Source: Anadara kagoshimensis
Taxonomy: Eukaryota > Mollusca > Bivalvia > Arcoida > Arcidae
NCBI GenBank assembly: GCA_021292105.1
Contig: CM037874.1
Location: forward strand, 13,994,615-14,058,614
DNA length: 64,000 bases
Direction: 5' to 3'
The notes under the pieces were generated by a model, which was given only the letters and a program-made list of their open reading frames with translations, did not search any database and was not told the DNA's origin. The translations under genes were made by a program, and so were the position numbers. Below are positions 34,405 through 46,100 of the stretch, one piece after another. Each line of letters starts with the position of its first letter. The stretch's first letter is position 1.

Positions 34405-34836
34405 TACAGTGCAGGCATGTCGCAAGTTTAATTTTAAGCTAACGATTTAGTGGGTTTAAACAATATTTTATTCAATGGTACAATAACATACATATACATA
34501 ATGAAAAGGATTCGAGAACAAGACCAAGGTCTTATATTAACTCGTCTCCACTATTAACTCGTCTCCACAATTTAGTACCGAATCGGTAGCTCAACTCAGC
34601 TCCTTATGAACTACACATGAACATGTATATCTCGGCAGTTTTTCGGCAGCTGCTTTCTGGATCTATCGGCAGCCTTTCGATCACTAGCTATCCATATTTC
34701 GGCAGTTTTTCGGCAGCTGCTTTCTGGATCTATCGGCAGCCTTTCGATCACTAGCTATCCATATCTTGGTCATTCAACAGCCGAAATTCCACTAATCATC
34801 GTTAACTAAGCGTTAGGTTTTCGACATTTCTGTGCT
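34405..34836. mobile_element. CAGTACAGG-family element with an internal 67-base tandem duplication
   Basis: The ends are TACAGTGCAGGCATGTCGCA and TTTTCGACATTTCTGTGCTA. Inside, a 67-base unit (TTCGGCAGCTGCTTTCTGG, then TCGATCACTAGCTATCC) is repeated almost exactly at 34627 and 34694. Confidence 0.7.
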
Positions 34837-35003
34837 AAATTTCACAAGCTATTTAAAATCGTTACGATTTAGTTTGTAATTCGTTCAGGCAGTTAGATAT
34901 GCACATTTATTCCTCACAAGTATCATAGATCTAGTGTGAGCATCTATAAATAAATATAACAAGGTTGTATATGTTTATTTCTCCTACTTTATTGAGGGTA
35001 TTT

Positions 35004-35240
35004 CAGGCTGACCAATCATTTTTTTATTTGTCCAGATCGGTACATTTTTAGTGCGCAAGGTAGCCAATTAGGTACAATTTCCATATAAAAAAATCCGAAT
35101 TTTTAGTACTTTTAATCTAAAAAACCCGTCAAAATAAGAAAACCCGTCTAATTTGACCTTATAATTTTATCCGTCCGTTTATCCAATTTTATGGTACAAA
35201 TCCGTCAAAAACGGATAAATCCGTCGAATTGGTCAGCCTG
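35004..35240. mobile_element. MITE with CAGGCTGACCAAT ends
   Basis: CAGGCTGACCAAT at the left faces ATTGGTCAGCCTG at the right, exact inverted copies. The interior is rich in AAAACCCGTC / ATCCGTC blocks. Confidence 0.8.
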
Positions 35241-35404
35241 GTGTTAATTTAGTTAGTCGTGCCAATGCTTTCAAAGATTCGCTCTAACACAATCAACAAG
35301 CTATGTGTACCCGATTCATTTTGGAGACGTTGAGATGTTTTTGGAAGAATAGGTCTGTATCTAGCTTGCATATTATCTACAACAATGCCCGTGTTTTATT
35401 TAAT

Positions 35405-35560
35405 CTTTTACACATTGGGACTGTTGCTAGCTAGGAAGGAAGTGCTTATCTTTCCGGGTCACCCTGGAAATGGACGTTGCCAGTTTCAAATACGTTTCTT
35501 TGCTTTTGGATTCCAATATAGAAAGGGACCGGTATGTTTGTGTCTGATGATTCAACTATC
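35405..35560 (+). mobile_element. Diverged Penelope-like 3' fragment
   Basis: AGTGCTTATCTTTCCGGGTC, CCAGTTTCAAA and TTTGCTTTTGGATTCC resemble the family in order. The open frame here is not taken as a gene. Confidence 0.4.
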
Positions 35561-36482
35561 AAAACGTGTCTTGCCGTTTAGGGTATTAAAACAATAAAAT
35601 ACTTTTTTTTCAAATTATTCATTATCGTCGCAATGTCTGTTCTTTTGTTCCCCTCGTTGCAATTTGCACACTTATGATTGCATAGCATTCTGTTAATGCA
35701 ATTTTTGCCAATTAAAAACGTTATCCCAATTATTAACACAATTCTATTTGAAAATTTTTTTTTATGATCTTCAGGTCATTTTGAGGTGAATTATATTTAA
35801 TTTGCGTTTTTTGTCGTCTGGCCGTGTTACAGTACATAGAGTTTGAGGTAAAATGTATTTATTTAAGATTTAAATTTTCAAATCCCCTACTTTGCATTTA
35901 AGAACCCCGTGCCCATAAATGTGAAAAAGAATTTATAAAAGTGTGAGCATTATGTAAAATATGACATTTGTATAGTTGATTGCTTAGCTAAAGACTGGAG
36001 GAAAAAATAATTCATTTCCAAATGATTTCTAGAATAAACATCTTACGGCTCTTATTCCAACTTTGGGATAAATAAATGTTTGTTTTGTCTTAAATGTTTG
36101 TGTTTGTTCGAAAGGCGTGAAAAGGTTTTATGTTTACACAATAATATTACCAATAGTGTTGGTATACACTTGATTCTTGAGAATAATATGTTATAACACA
36201 ATTATAATTGTTGTGGATAATAATAATGACTGTTATATATGTTGATTATTATTGGTATAATGAATTCTATTGACGATAATAGGCATGATAGAACAACATG
36301 CTTAAGGCGTCTGAGGGCAATTTTACGTCTAAATTTTGTTCATGTCGTCATATCCGGAACGGAATTTCATTTAGGTGTAAAAACTTCCCGTGCACCAATC
36401 GTACCTCGTCCTATTTGCTTTTACTTTACGTTTGGGATTAGATTAAATTTGCACATCTTCGGCATGAACACTCGAAAGTTTT

Positions 36483-36707
36483 AGAATCATTCCTGAACCT
36501 AGATTTTTCCTTACTTAAATTTAGCAGATATTCACAAACTGTTTTTGGAATTATAAAAATGGTCGGTTTTTTATGTCAAAAATAAATGCAGATATTGTCA
36601 GTTAAAATGATCTTCAAAATGGTACCTTGAATCTGAATGTCTTAAAAATTTGCTAAATTTACGTTAAGGAATTTCTGAGTTAAGGAATCATTGTGAAACA
36701 GGTGCCA
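36483..36707. mobile_element. Diverged GGCCCCGGTTTC-family MITE
   Basis: It begins with AGAATCATTCCTGAACCTAG and ends with GGAATCATTGTGAAACAGGT, with inner TTTTCCTTACTTAAATTTAG and AAATTTACGTTAAGG pairs. Confidence 0.6.
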
Positions 36708-37960
36708 GGGACGATCGAGACAGGGTTCTTTTCGGATAAAGAATAGAGTAGTTGAAACTGCCGATTAAAGTAAGTCTGCAAATGTTAACAATCAGAATTA
36801 AAAGACGTAGTGTTACCAGTTCAACAAAACCTTTACATATGAGAAATTGATTTGTGACAAGGTGCGTGCAAGTGGCCCATTAAAGTCTATTATTCGGCAA
36901 GGTTTAGGACGGTACAATAATTATGATTGACACAAATACGACAAGGTTTTTGAGTAGTGACACACTGAATACGACAAGGGTTTGGATTTGACACAAATAC
37001 TATGCAAGGGTTTCGGTTTGATACAAATACGGATACGTTTTGGGTCTACATTATATTTGTATGCAAAATTCCGAAAAATAATTTTACTCCAAAGAAGCTA
37101 CGTATGATGGTTTCTTTGAATTTTATGCTAATTAGACCGATTTGAAAAATTGATGTCTCAATTCTCGCATTTTAATGAAAATGTAATTTAACAATTTATT
37201 CGAATTTTCTTATCTTTGCTCATATACTGGTACATATATGCCCAAAACCCTCCATCGGTGTTATAAAATACGTTCAAATCGGCTTATAATTAAGCAGAGG
37301 GTAATGTGAAACCCTGGAGTAGATTCGACATACTCATTACATGTAGGGAGAAATAAAGATAAATTGAATAAATTACAAATTATACAAAACAAGGCTTAAA
37401 TTACAGGATACATGTGGTGTTTATTGACGTCGCTAAAACCCTTCACATAATTAGCTGTCTGTTAACACCGGAGTTTGTACGTAGAAGTAGAAGGGCCCTG
37501 CTAAGTGGGATCAGACCGATTGGTAGGGGGCTCGCAAATCTTTTACACAAAACTGTTTTAATATGATTGTCACGCTTGTGGTGGTTTAAAATTGACGTAA
37601 CATCACATACACCGTCTTTACAATGAGTAGACCTATAGGAATTGACTGTCGCTTCGCAGTTCATCAGATTTAAAACTTGGTTTATAATCATAAAATTGAT
37701 GACCAAGGAAAAGATGAGAGTAATTCTTTGCCATGCTAGTCTTTCAGGAACAAACATTTCTGGATTGTCAGCAATGTTACTCAGAATTTCTTAATTGCAT
37801 CATTTTAAGCTCCAAAAACTTAGCCTCTTAATTTTAATTTTCGTTGAAGGCTTCGTTATGGCTGTTCAAACCAATCAAACGGGGGATGATAACGGGTTGA
37901 TCGATATCCTTGTGGTACATTCTGCTTAGCTTATTATTCATAACCTTTTTCTTCTGTTTT

Positions 37961-37998
<38 letters not shown>

Positions 37999-38127
37999 GA
38001 AACAAACCCCGTAGAGTGGAGTGGGGTTAATTGTGTTTTGCACTTATATTGAGGCGGGCAGTTAAAGAAACTGGAGTGCCTGTAGAAAAATATATCGACT
38101 TTTGGCAAGCAAATTGAATTTTTTTCT
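36708..38127. other. Intergenic DNA; one unsupported minus-strand frame
   Basis: A 104-codon minus-strand frame (37443-37757) has a hydrophobic stretch but no family resemblance I recognise, so I do not call it. Repeated TTGACACAAATACGACAAGG-like phrases lie at 36925-37035. A poly-T tract is at 37966-37996. Confidence 0.5.
37966..37996. repeat. Poly-T tract
   Basis: About 30 T. Confidence 0.85.
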
Positions 38128-38225
38128 CACACTAGGATCTGTCCCCACTGGGATTCGAACCTAGGTGGTGGGAGGCATAATGACCCGAAAGAGCGCGCTT
38201 TAGATATCTCGGCCACCTAGGTCCA
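38128..38225 (-). mobile_element. tRNA-like SINE head
   Basis: The minus strand reads GGTGGCCGAGATATCTAAAG and later TAGGTTCGAATCCCAG, clear A and B boxes. A related copy is at 1235-1325. A Leu/Ser-type tRNA pseudogene is the alternative. Confidence 0.55.
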
Positions 38226-39460
38226 AAACTATGGTGAAATTGATTTCCAAAATCCCTTGAATGTTCGCACAGTTTCAAAGTTTATTTATGCCGTATAATG
38301 TTCCATTTGTGTTTTAAATCTCTTCATACGAGTTATTTTCTAACACATGGTACGCAACAAAGATCACACTAAATCATAAAAAAAAATAGGGCATATTTAA
38401 AAAATCTGAAAAAGTTTGTCACAAAAATGTCAAAAAACTTGATTTACAATGACGAAATCGTCCAGCTGATGAAAGAATGCGAATTACAAAAATAGGTCAA
38501 ACGTAATTAACAGGTTGTTATACAAAATTTTGTCTTGTAAAATTTATCATTTTCTATGTAAAATTATGACATTAAAAGGTCACACGAGAATAAACAAAAT
38601 AAATAAACGTATATCGTGTTAAGGGAAGCAAAAGAAAAGGGGAAAAGGTTACAATGACTTTAAATTAGCGCGGGTCATCTACGGTCAAACCCATAACCAA
38701 GATGAAATGAACCAAGAATTAATAGAGCTATGTAATGGTGTACTAGAAAACCTAGTCTTCGACTCTGGACTGGCATTTTGACCTGGGCTCTGGACTTGGG
38801 CTTATTATACTATATTAACAATGAATACCTCCGCTTTTTATAGTTCCTGATCCATTACAATCGCCATTGGTAACTTACCATAGAAATATACTGTATACAT
38901 ACTGTCCAGAGTCCAGGTTAACATTAAGTCCATAGTATAATTCCAGTCAAGGTTTTCCATATCATGGCTGATGTAGTTTACAACCCAGACAATTTTGTCA
39001 CTTTTGTTTTTTTTAAATAAATCTAAATTTAATATATTTACATATATTCTTCGAACTGTGATAATTTCCCCTATTATAGCAAATTATTGCCCAAAGATTA
39101 ATATTGATATGTCAAATTTCAATCTTCTTTATTTCTCATAATTGCACACTTACAACATAGGGTACATATAAATCATTCTAATGTTTTTGAATTAAAATTT
39201 TCCATGCATAATTAATACTTTAAAGTGAAACTGCATTTTTTTGTCATTTTTGAGGTTTATGAGTGAATTTCTTTATTATAATTGCTTGGATAAATATGTA
39301 GAATTTCCACTTGTCTATCCCTGTATCGAGACAGCGCCGCCTCTTTTTATTTTATGTTTTTGCACATTGTTAATAGGATTATTAATGAAGCCAAACATTT
39401 CTATTATAGATCTAAACAACAATTTATTATGTAAGCGACAAAATTGTCCTCAGATAATAT

Positions 39461-39692
39461 GTACAATGCAGGCAGGCCTGTCGAAAATTATCATTTAGCT
39501 AAAGAATAAGTGCCGAATCGGCAGCTCTGCCAAGGCCCTTGTCAGTTATACATCGACAGCTTTTTGGCAGCTGTTATCTATCTCTCGACGGCGTTTTGGG
39601 CAATAGCTATCCATATGTCTGCCAAATGACAGCCGAGCTTCGATTCATTTTCGTTAGCTTAGTGTTGAATTTTCGACAGGTCTGTACCGTGC
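39461..39692. mobile_element. CAGTACAGG-family inverted-repeat element
   Basis: It runs from CAATGCAGGCAGGCCTGTCG to TTTTCGACAGGTCTGTACCG, with the usual interior (CGGCAGCTCTGCC-like, TTTTTGGCAGCTGTTATC). It is the last family copy before the protease gene. Confidence 0.7.
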
Positions 39693-39918
39693 CCTACCTT
39701 CCACCCACTAAACCTACTCAATAAACAATATTTTTAGGCTTTAAAAACGCGTGAAAAAGCTAGAGAAAGAAAAAAACTAGACGGTCTAGTCGAACTTGAA
39801 CATTGAAAGCATTGCATAATATTGGTACATTGTTAGAGTGCTTTGCAGTACCAAAAGGTACCCGGATATCGCACTGTAAAACTATTTAAAACCAACGCAT
39901 AACGTGTTTTAACAATTA

Positions 39919-39929
39919 AGTATAAATAA
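39919..39929 (+). promoter_or_regulatory. TATA-like box candidate for the CUB-protease gene
   Basis: AGTATAAATAAG lies about 150 bases before the start ATG. This is a weak call: an untranslated 5' exon is also possible because TTTTCGTTTGTAG at 40008-40020 would serve as a splice acceptor. Confidence 0.3.
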
Positions 39930-40074
39930 GGAATAAAAGACTTCTTTACTTCATAATTTTAACTGGCTTTATTACTTCATAAATACATTTTGTAATTTTA
40001 ACTTTTTATTTTCGTTTGTAGCTGCAATGCATCTGGAGATTCCTTTCATTCACGGATAGCACGAGTGAGGTGTC

Positions 40075-40106
40075 ATGGTAATTTATGGGATATTCATTAT
40101 CTTAAT

Positions 40107-40145
<39 letters not shown>

Positions 40146-43100
40146 TTACAACATTGATAAAGATACATTTTAAAAATAAAAATTTAAGACCTTCAGTTTT
40201 CGTAGTTCTCTAATTTGACTGGAGGATTAACATTGAAATCTGAAGTAAAAGTATATGGTCATTGTGTATTCGAACTCACACTCTCAGTGTCGTGCGTGAA
40301 CAATATGCCAGAAACAAAGTCGTGAGAATACAATTCCTCATCAGTAGTGCTTGGACCAAAGTTATGAAACCAAAATTCTTATCAAGATGTTGTAAAAATA
40401 TTCAAAGGACCAAGTTATATTTTACCAAATTTAGCTAAGGAAATACTTTGCATAAGAGAGTATACCTTAGTTTTTGAGAAATTTCAAATTTTAATAAGCA
40501 GCAAATTTAGACAATAGTATATTTCTGACAATAATACACAATGATTGGCTACCGAGTTTGTGATATCCTCGGGGCACCAGCCACCAGCAAAGATACTGGC
40601 TCTAAAATAGAGTTTAATGTCTTTTTATTTTGAAAGTTTGTATCTTGTAAGATAAAACGACAAATAGCTAGATATGATCAAAGTAGTACATATTGGTATA
40701 AGTACTTCTGACATATTCAATCAATCAAAAGAAATTTCTTTTGTCCAGACCACTTTTCAGATATTCCGACCCTCTTGTGTACTGGAGGCCATGGTGGCTT
40801 AATTAAAAGACGTCAGTCTTCAAATCCAGGGTCTCTCACCGCTATGAGTTCGAGTCCGAGTACCGCTCAGACCACATGTGGGGAAGTGAATTTTGCTTGC
40901 CGCTGGACTTAACTAATTCACCTAGTATCAGTATAATAGACTGGGGGAGTGATATGCTTGTCTGCGGCGTACTGACTCTGTGAGCTAGCACGTTTAAGTC
41001 GCCCTGAGTGCGCGCCAGTACACGACAGACCATACAACACATCCGCACTTCACATGCATACACTAAATTGTTCATAGATTAATCCATAGAGATTAATCAA
41101 TTAGTTCTTGTCGCGAATAGCTGAAAAATTGCTGATGCTACGTTAAGCAACACCCAACCAACCAACCAACAACCAACCAATCTCTTGTGTACTGGTCCTT
41201 TGATATTTTTAAAAATAATGTTTACTTAATCGTGATAAAAGCTAACAAGTCCACTATGATGCAACTTCCAGGCCAAACTTCACTGTCAAAGTTCACTTTA
41301 ACTTCATTTGCCGGTCGCAAAGTTTTTACAATGTACTTTGCTTTGGTATTGTTATTTGTACCTGAATATTGTTATGTTTGTTTTTGATTAGCTAAGTCTG
41401 CTTAATACATGAATATAACCTTTTACGGTCAATCGACGTATCTTTTTACTGTTTCCAGATCTTACACTGACGAGAAGTGTCCCTGTTACCAAAACATGCC
41501 ACCACGACATCATTCTAACACACAAAGTACCTGTTGTACAAGTTACGTCCCCTGGATATAAAGACGGAGAGAGGTATCCGCTGGACATCCACTGTAAATG
41601 GAATATCTCAACTACTTCAGCAAAGGTTTGTAAACGTATTTGGCAATAGAGCCAAAAATACTATTATAGCAAAGCACACAAAATACTTAGACGTTTTAAA
41701 ACCGATAATATAAAATTAGCTCAAAGTCGATATTTCGGCTTTACAGCTTGTTTCTTGATAAAGGCTGTAAAGCCGAAATATCGACAATGAGCTAATTTCA
41801 TATTATCGTTTTCAAAAGGATTTTCGCTCGGGGAATAATGTTAAAAAAGTTATATTATACTTTTTATACAATGATTATAAATCAATTAAAAAATAAAATA
41901 ACTTTTTCGACACGTCATACAATCAATTACGGTAATTTAGGGTTTAATAGAATATTAATTGTTAAGCCTATGGTGGATGCTAGGTCGCGATGTTACAAAA
42001 ACAAAATTTTAATGACAAGCCCTCAATTACACTCTATAAATTCAGTTTTGCTTAGTGTTAAGCATTTTGATTGGTCAGATTTTTTCTTATATTTTTGCGT
42101 GAGAGGATTGTCTCTCAGTAACGTCGTGTTATTATGGACAACGACATTCGTACTTCGTACTCTTGGTGATTTCAATGTTGTTTTTTTTTTTGTTTTTTTT
42201 TACTTGCCACGACTGTATTGTTGTTTGAATTGTTTATTTGTTATTTTAAAATCCATAAATTAAAATATAAATAAAATAAATTCTTTTGTCAATAAAAATA
42301 TAAACAAAATAAATTCTTTTGTTTGTAATAATTGAAAGAATTTGGTCATTTTTGCAAAAGAAAACTAAATCGCTACGCAAATTATGCAGTGTGCGAAGTG
42401 TCCATTTTTTAAAAAAAAAATCTATAAGAAAAATATATACAAATGACACATGCACAGCAAAAACAAAAAGACATTTGATATTTCATTGTCCTGTTTATTT
42501 CTCATTTTAGGCAAAAATTTCTTTAAAATTCCTACGTTTCGATATTGAGCAACACCACCTTTGTGAATGGGATAGTGTACTTATTCATGATGGATTTTGT
42601 GACTACAGTCAACCAGACACAAAGAAATATCGTTACTGTGGCAACGAATTGCCAGCCACATTTATTTCTGAAAAGAACCGTATGTGTATGGAGTTCATTT
42701 CAGACCAGTATATCAGAAAACCCGGATTTGAAGCCATTGTAGAATTAATAGGTAAGTAACACACTTTTGTATATTTATAAAATGCAACGATACTTAAATA
42801 TTTAAACTACGTCACATATTTCCTTTTTTCTTTTGTTTTAAATTTTCTTTACGGGTGTGCCTAACTTTCCGGAAACACCCGGTCTCATTTGGCTGGTGGA
42901 AGTTTAACCTAATTTATCTGTTTTCAAAGTTTGAATTTGGCTTTGTGATTGAAATTTGGATATAAATGGGGTTCTTTTTTTTAATCCCTACCTATGCAGT
43001 TAACGTTGTTTTAAGTACATAAAAATACGGATTGAACAAGTTATAATGTAAACAAGATAGTTTTCCATCACCAGTTTGATTAGACAAGAATTAAGAATTA

Positions 43101-46100
43101 AGAAAACAATTGTGAAGTAGAAATTACAAAGAACATACTAGTAATCAAAAACAAAAATACAAATCTCTGGCCAAATCACAATCTCAAAGCAAATTAAAAA
43201 CTGTTCAAATTAATTAAGCACACAAAAGTCCACCAGGGAAATGAGACCGATTGTTCCGGAAGGGTAAGCAGTTCCCCAGGAACATGAAACTATGGGACGT
43301 TCAATATTCATTCTCAGGATATTTTAGTACAGAGACATCAAACATTGTACCTTCAAAAATTATTGTGATGAGGCCCATAGAACTTGTTAGGACCTTGTTG
43401 TATTGAAGACCACAAAACGTATTATGACCTTGATAAGCTTGATAAACAATTGTTGTGTTTTCCTAGTAAAATATAAAGAAGGCTTTTTGGGGATAGGAAA
43501 TACAACATAAGTTCTATTATACTTCTGGTTTTGTTTCTGTTTGTTTAATGGAAATATTTTGCAAACTGCATGTGATAAAACAAGATGCTAAAACCATCTC
43601 GAGAAGAATTCACCCGCCTTCAATGTTTATGTATGAATTACGATCTTGCTTATTCATTTATTTCAATAAATAATTGTACAACGCGTTTTAAAATTATTAA
43701 TATTACGTTTAGCCACATATAATCTACCAATATTGCTGTATCTATTTAAATAAAAAGAATTACAATGAGTCCTTTCATTTATTTTTTCAGAGAATGAAAG
43801 TTTGTCGTCTGCTGTAGTTATTTCATCCCCATCTTCTAGCCATGACCCGAATCCAGAATATTCAGAGTTGACAGGTGCTCTATATAAAGAAGACACGGCA
43901 ACATTTTCCCCATTATCCCCATCATCATCTTCATTGCATTCCTTATCACCTTCCTCCTCATCAACCCCATCAATATCGACATCATCGACGACGCCATTTT
44001 CCCTATCAACAACACCCACTACACCAGTCACTACTACAGAACATAAAACCACAATACCAACATTAGATATCCGTTATGACGTCACCAAGAACAAAAGCTT
44101 TCAGATGTGCAATGCAACATCCAAAATCACTACTGGCGCAGAAGGATATTTAACATCACCTAATTATGGAAACGGACAGAAGAAATACCCATATAACGTC
44201 AACTGTACTATAAGGATATTGTCTACAACGGGAACAGTAAGTTTTGTTTGTAAGAGCTGTATCGTACTATTGTGTATTATTTTCTTTACAGGTCGGAGGG
44301 GTTTTGGTGGCCAAGTGGTCTAATACGAGAGCTAATACTTGCATATCATAGCGCATCTAATGTGAATAAGTTTGATATCTCGCTTGCCGAAAACAGTTGA
44401 TTTTCTCGAAGTGCAGCGATTGATTATCTATTGTCGCAGAAATGATTATCTTGATATCATTGAACAAATCAAACATTGCAATCCACTATTTCTGTTCTGT
44501 ATAATATTCGCCTATATAAGTTTTCAACGTTCCTTCATCGTTGTCCATATTTTTCTGATGTATTTTTTTGGGTCATTTTATGTGATTTTGTCAAGCTGAA
44601 CCAATTCTTTTCAAATACAAAATAAAAAAATAAATAAATTATTAAAAAAAACTCACAATGCTTATTAACTTCACCACAGCAATGGTCAAACATTATGAAG
44701 GCTTGTTTTCTTAGAGAGTTTGTTTTTTTTTGTTTATTTCTTATTTCAAAGGGTTTGCAAAAGAGCAAAATATTTATGGGAAAACATTGTTGTTATATTA
44801 TTGAAATTATTGCCTAATTGATTCGTTTATTGTTGCTTGTTTTTAATTTATTTGGCTCAATAACATAAATATCAATGTTCACAATATTTGGCTATTTTGT
44901 ACAATAATTACATTTTGCATATTAACTATATATATATATATATATGTTTTTATTTACTTTATTTCATTTTTAAACTAATGGTTTGTTTCAGAATTTTGAA
45001 TTAAATTTCCTTGATTTCGACGTTGAATATCACCCTTCCTGTGGATGGGATAAATTAACCTTATATGATGGTTCAGACATTAATGCACCTGTTCTGAAAA
45101 CAGTATGTGGGTACAACTTCCAGGAAACGATCACAACCTCAGGAACATCTGTAACTTTACAATTTATAACAGACGAGTATGTTGTGCGGAGGGGATTCAA
45201 AATTAAATACAAGCTGACAGGAGGTAAACATTTACTTCAATAGTAAATATATTTTCAATAGAATGTATTAAAAATGTGCGGAGGGGATTCAAAATAAAAT
45301 ACAAGCTGATAGAAGGTAAAATTTACTTGAATCGTCAATACATAAATAAATTCAAATGTAGCAAAAATCATAAAAATATTGAATGAAAACTTTATTGTGA
45401 AATTTTATAAAATCATACCCTCAATGTATCGCTGTAATGTTAAATGAACACATGAATACTAGAATACATGGTTTCCTCATGAACTCTATTCAATAAAAAC
45501 AGACACACCGTAGTAATCTACAGTGCAAGGAATAGTATGTAATGGCACTGCAATTACTCATACCAAAGTATTTTCTAAAAATGTACAATTAATCATTCCA
45601 TAATGGTACCAATAATCAAAACAAGCATACTAATTCATGTCAAATGACAACCCAGAAGCAAACTTTGAAACGTGACAAGTTAAGTTCAACACCTGAACTT
45701 CCACCAGGGAAGTGACCGGTGCTCCGGAAGGGTAATCACCTCCTGTTTAGCTAGCTACACCCCACGTGTGTAACCAAAAGTGAGTGAAATGAACGTGGAA
45801 CTATGGGACGTCAAATATATCCAGGGCAATTCTGGACACAGAGACATCAAACTTATCAAGAGTGCTGGGATAACAGCCGTAACATTTTAAGGGCCCTGTT
45901 ATGCATAAGCTTGCAATATCCCTAGTCAACAATTTGCAAGCAGCTTGCTTCGATGTATAACGTTTCCATAGTAGGAACAAGCTCTGTCATAGCTTATTAA
46001 GTAAACTTAGGTTAACTACTAAATGTTCTGATTGTGAAATCATTGATTTTCATGGTATCGCAATGTTTGTTGTTTTGGTGGACATCCTATCACAACAATG

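Noticed and set aside
36239..36484. 81-codon plus-strand frame just before a MITE
   Set aside because: No domain, signal or splice context; composition fits chance.
37443..37757. 104-codon minus-strand frame with a hydrophobic stretch and several Cys
   Set aside because: No recognisable family, no splice partners and repeat-rich surroundings. It could still be a small secreted protein; homology and transcripts would decide.
43663..44052. Acidic minus-strand frame opposite exon 4
   Set aside because: It is the antisense of a Ser/Thr/Pro-rich linker; low complexity keeps the reverse frame open.
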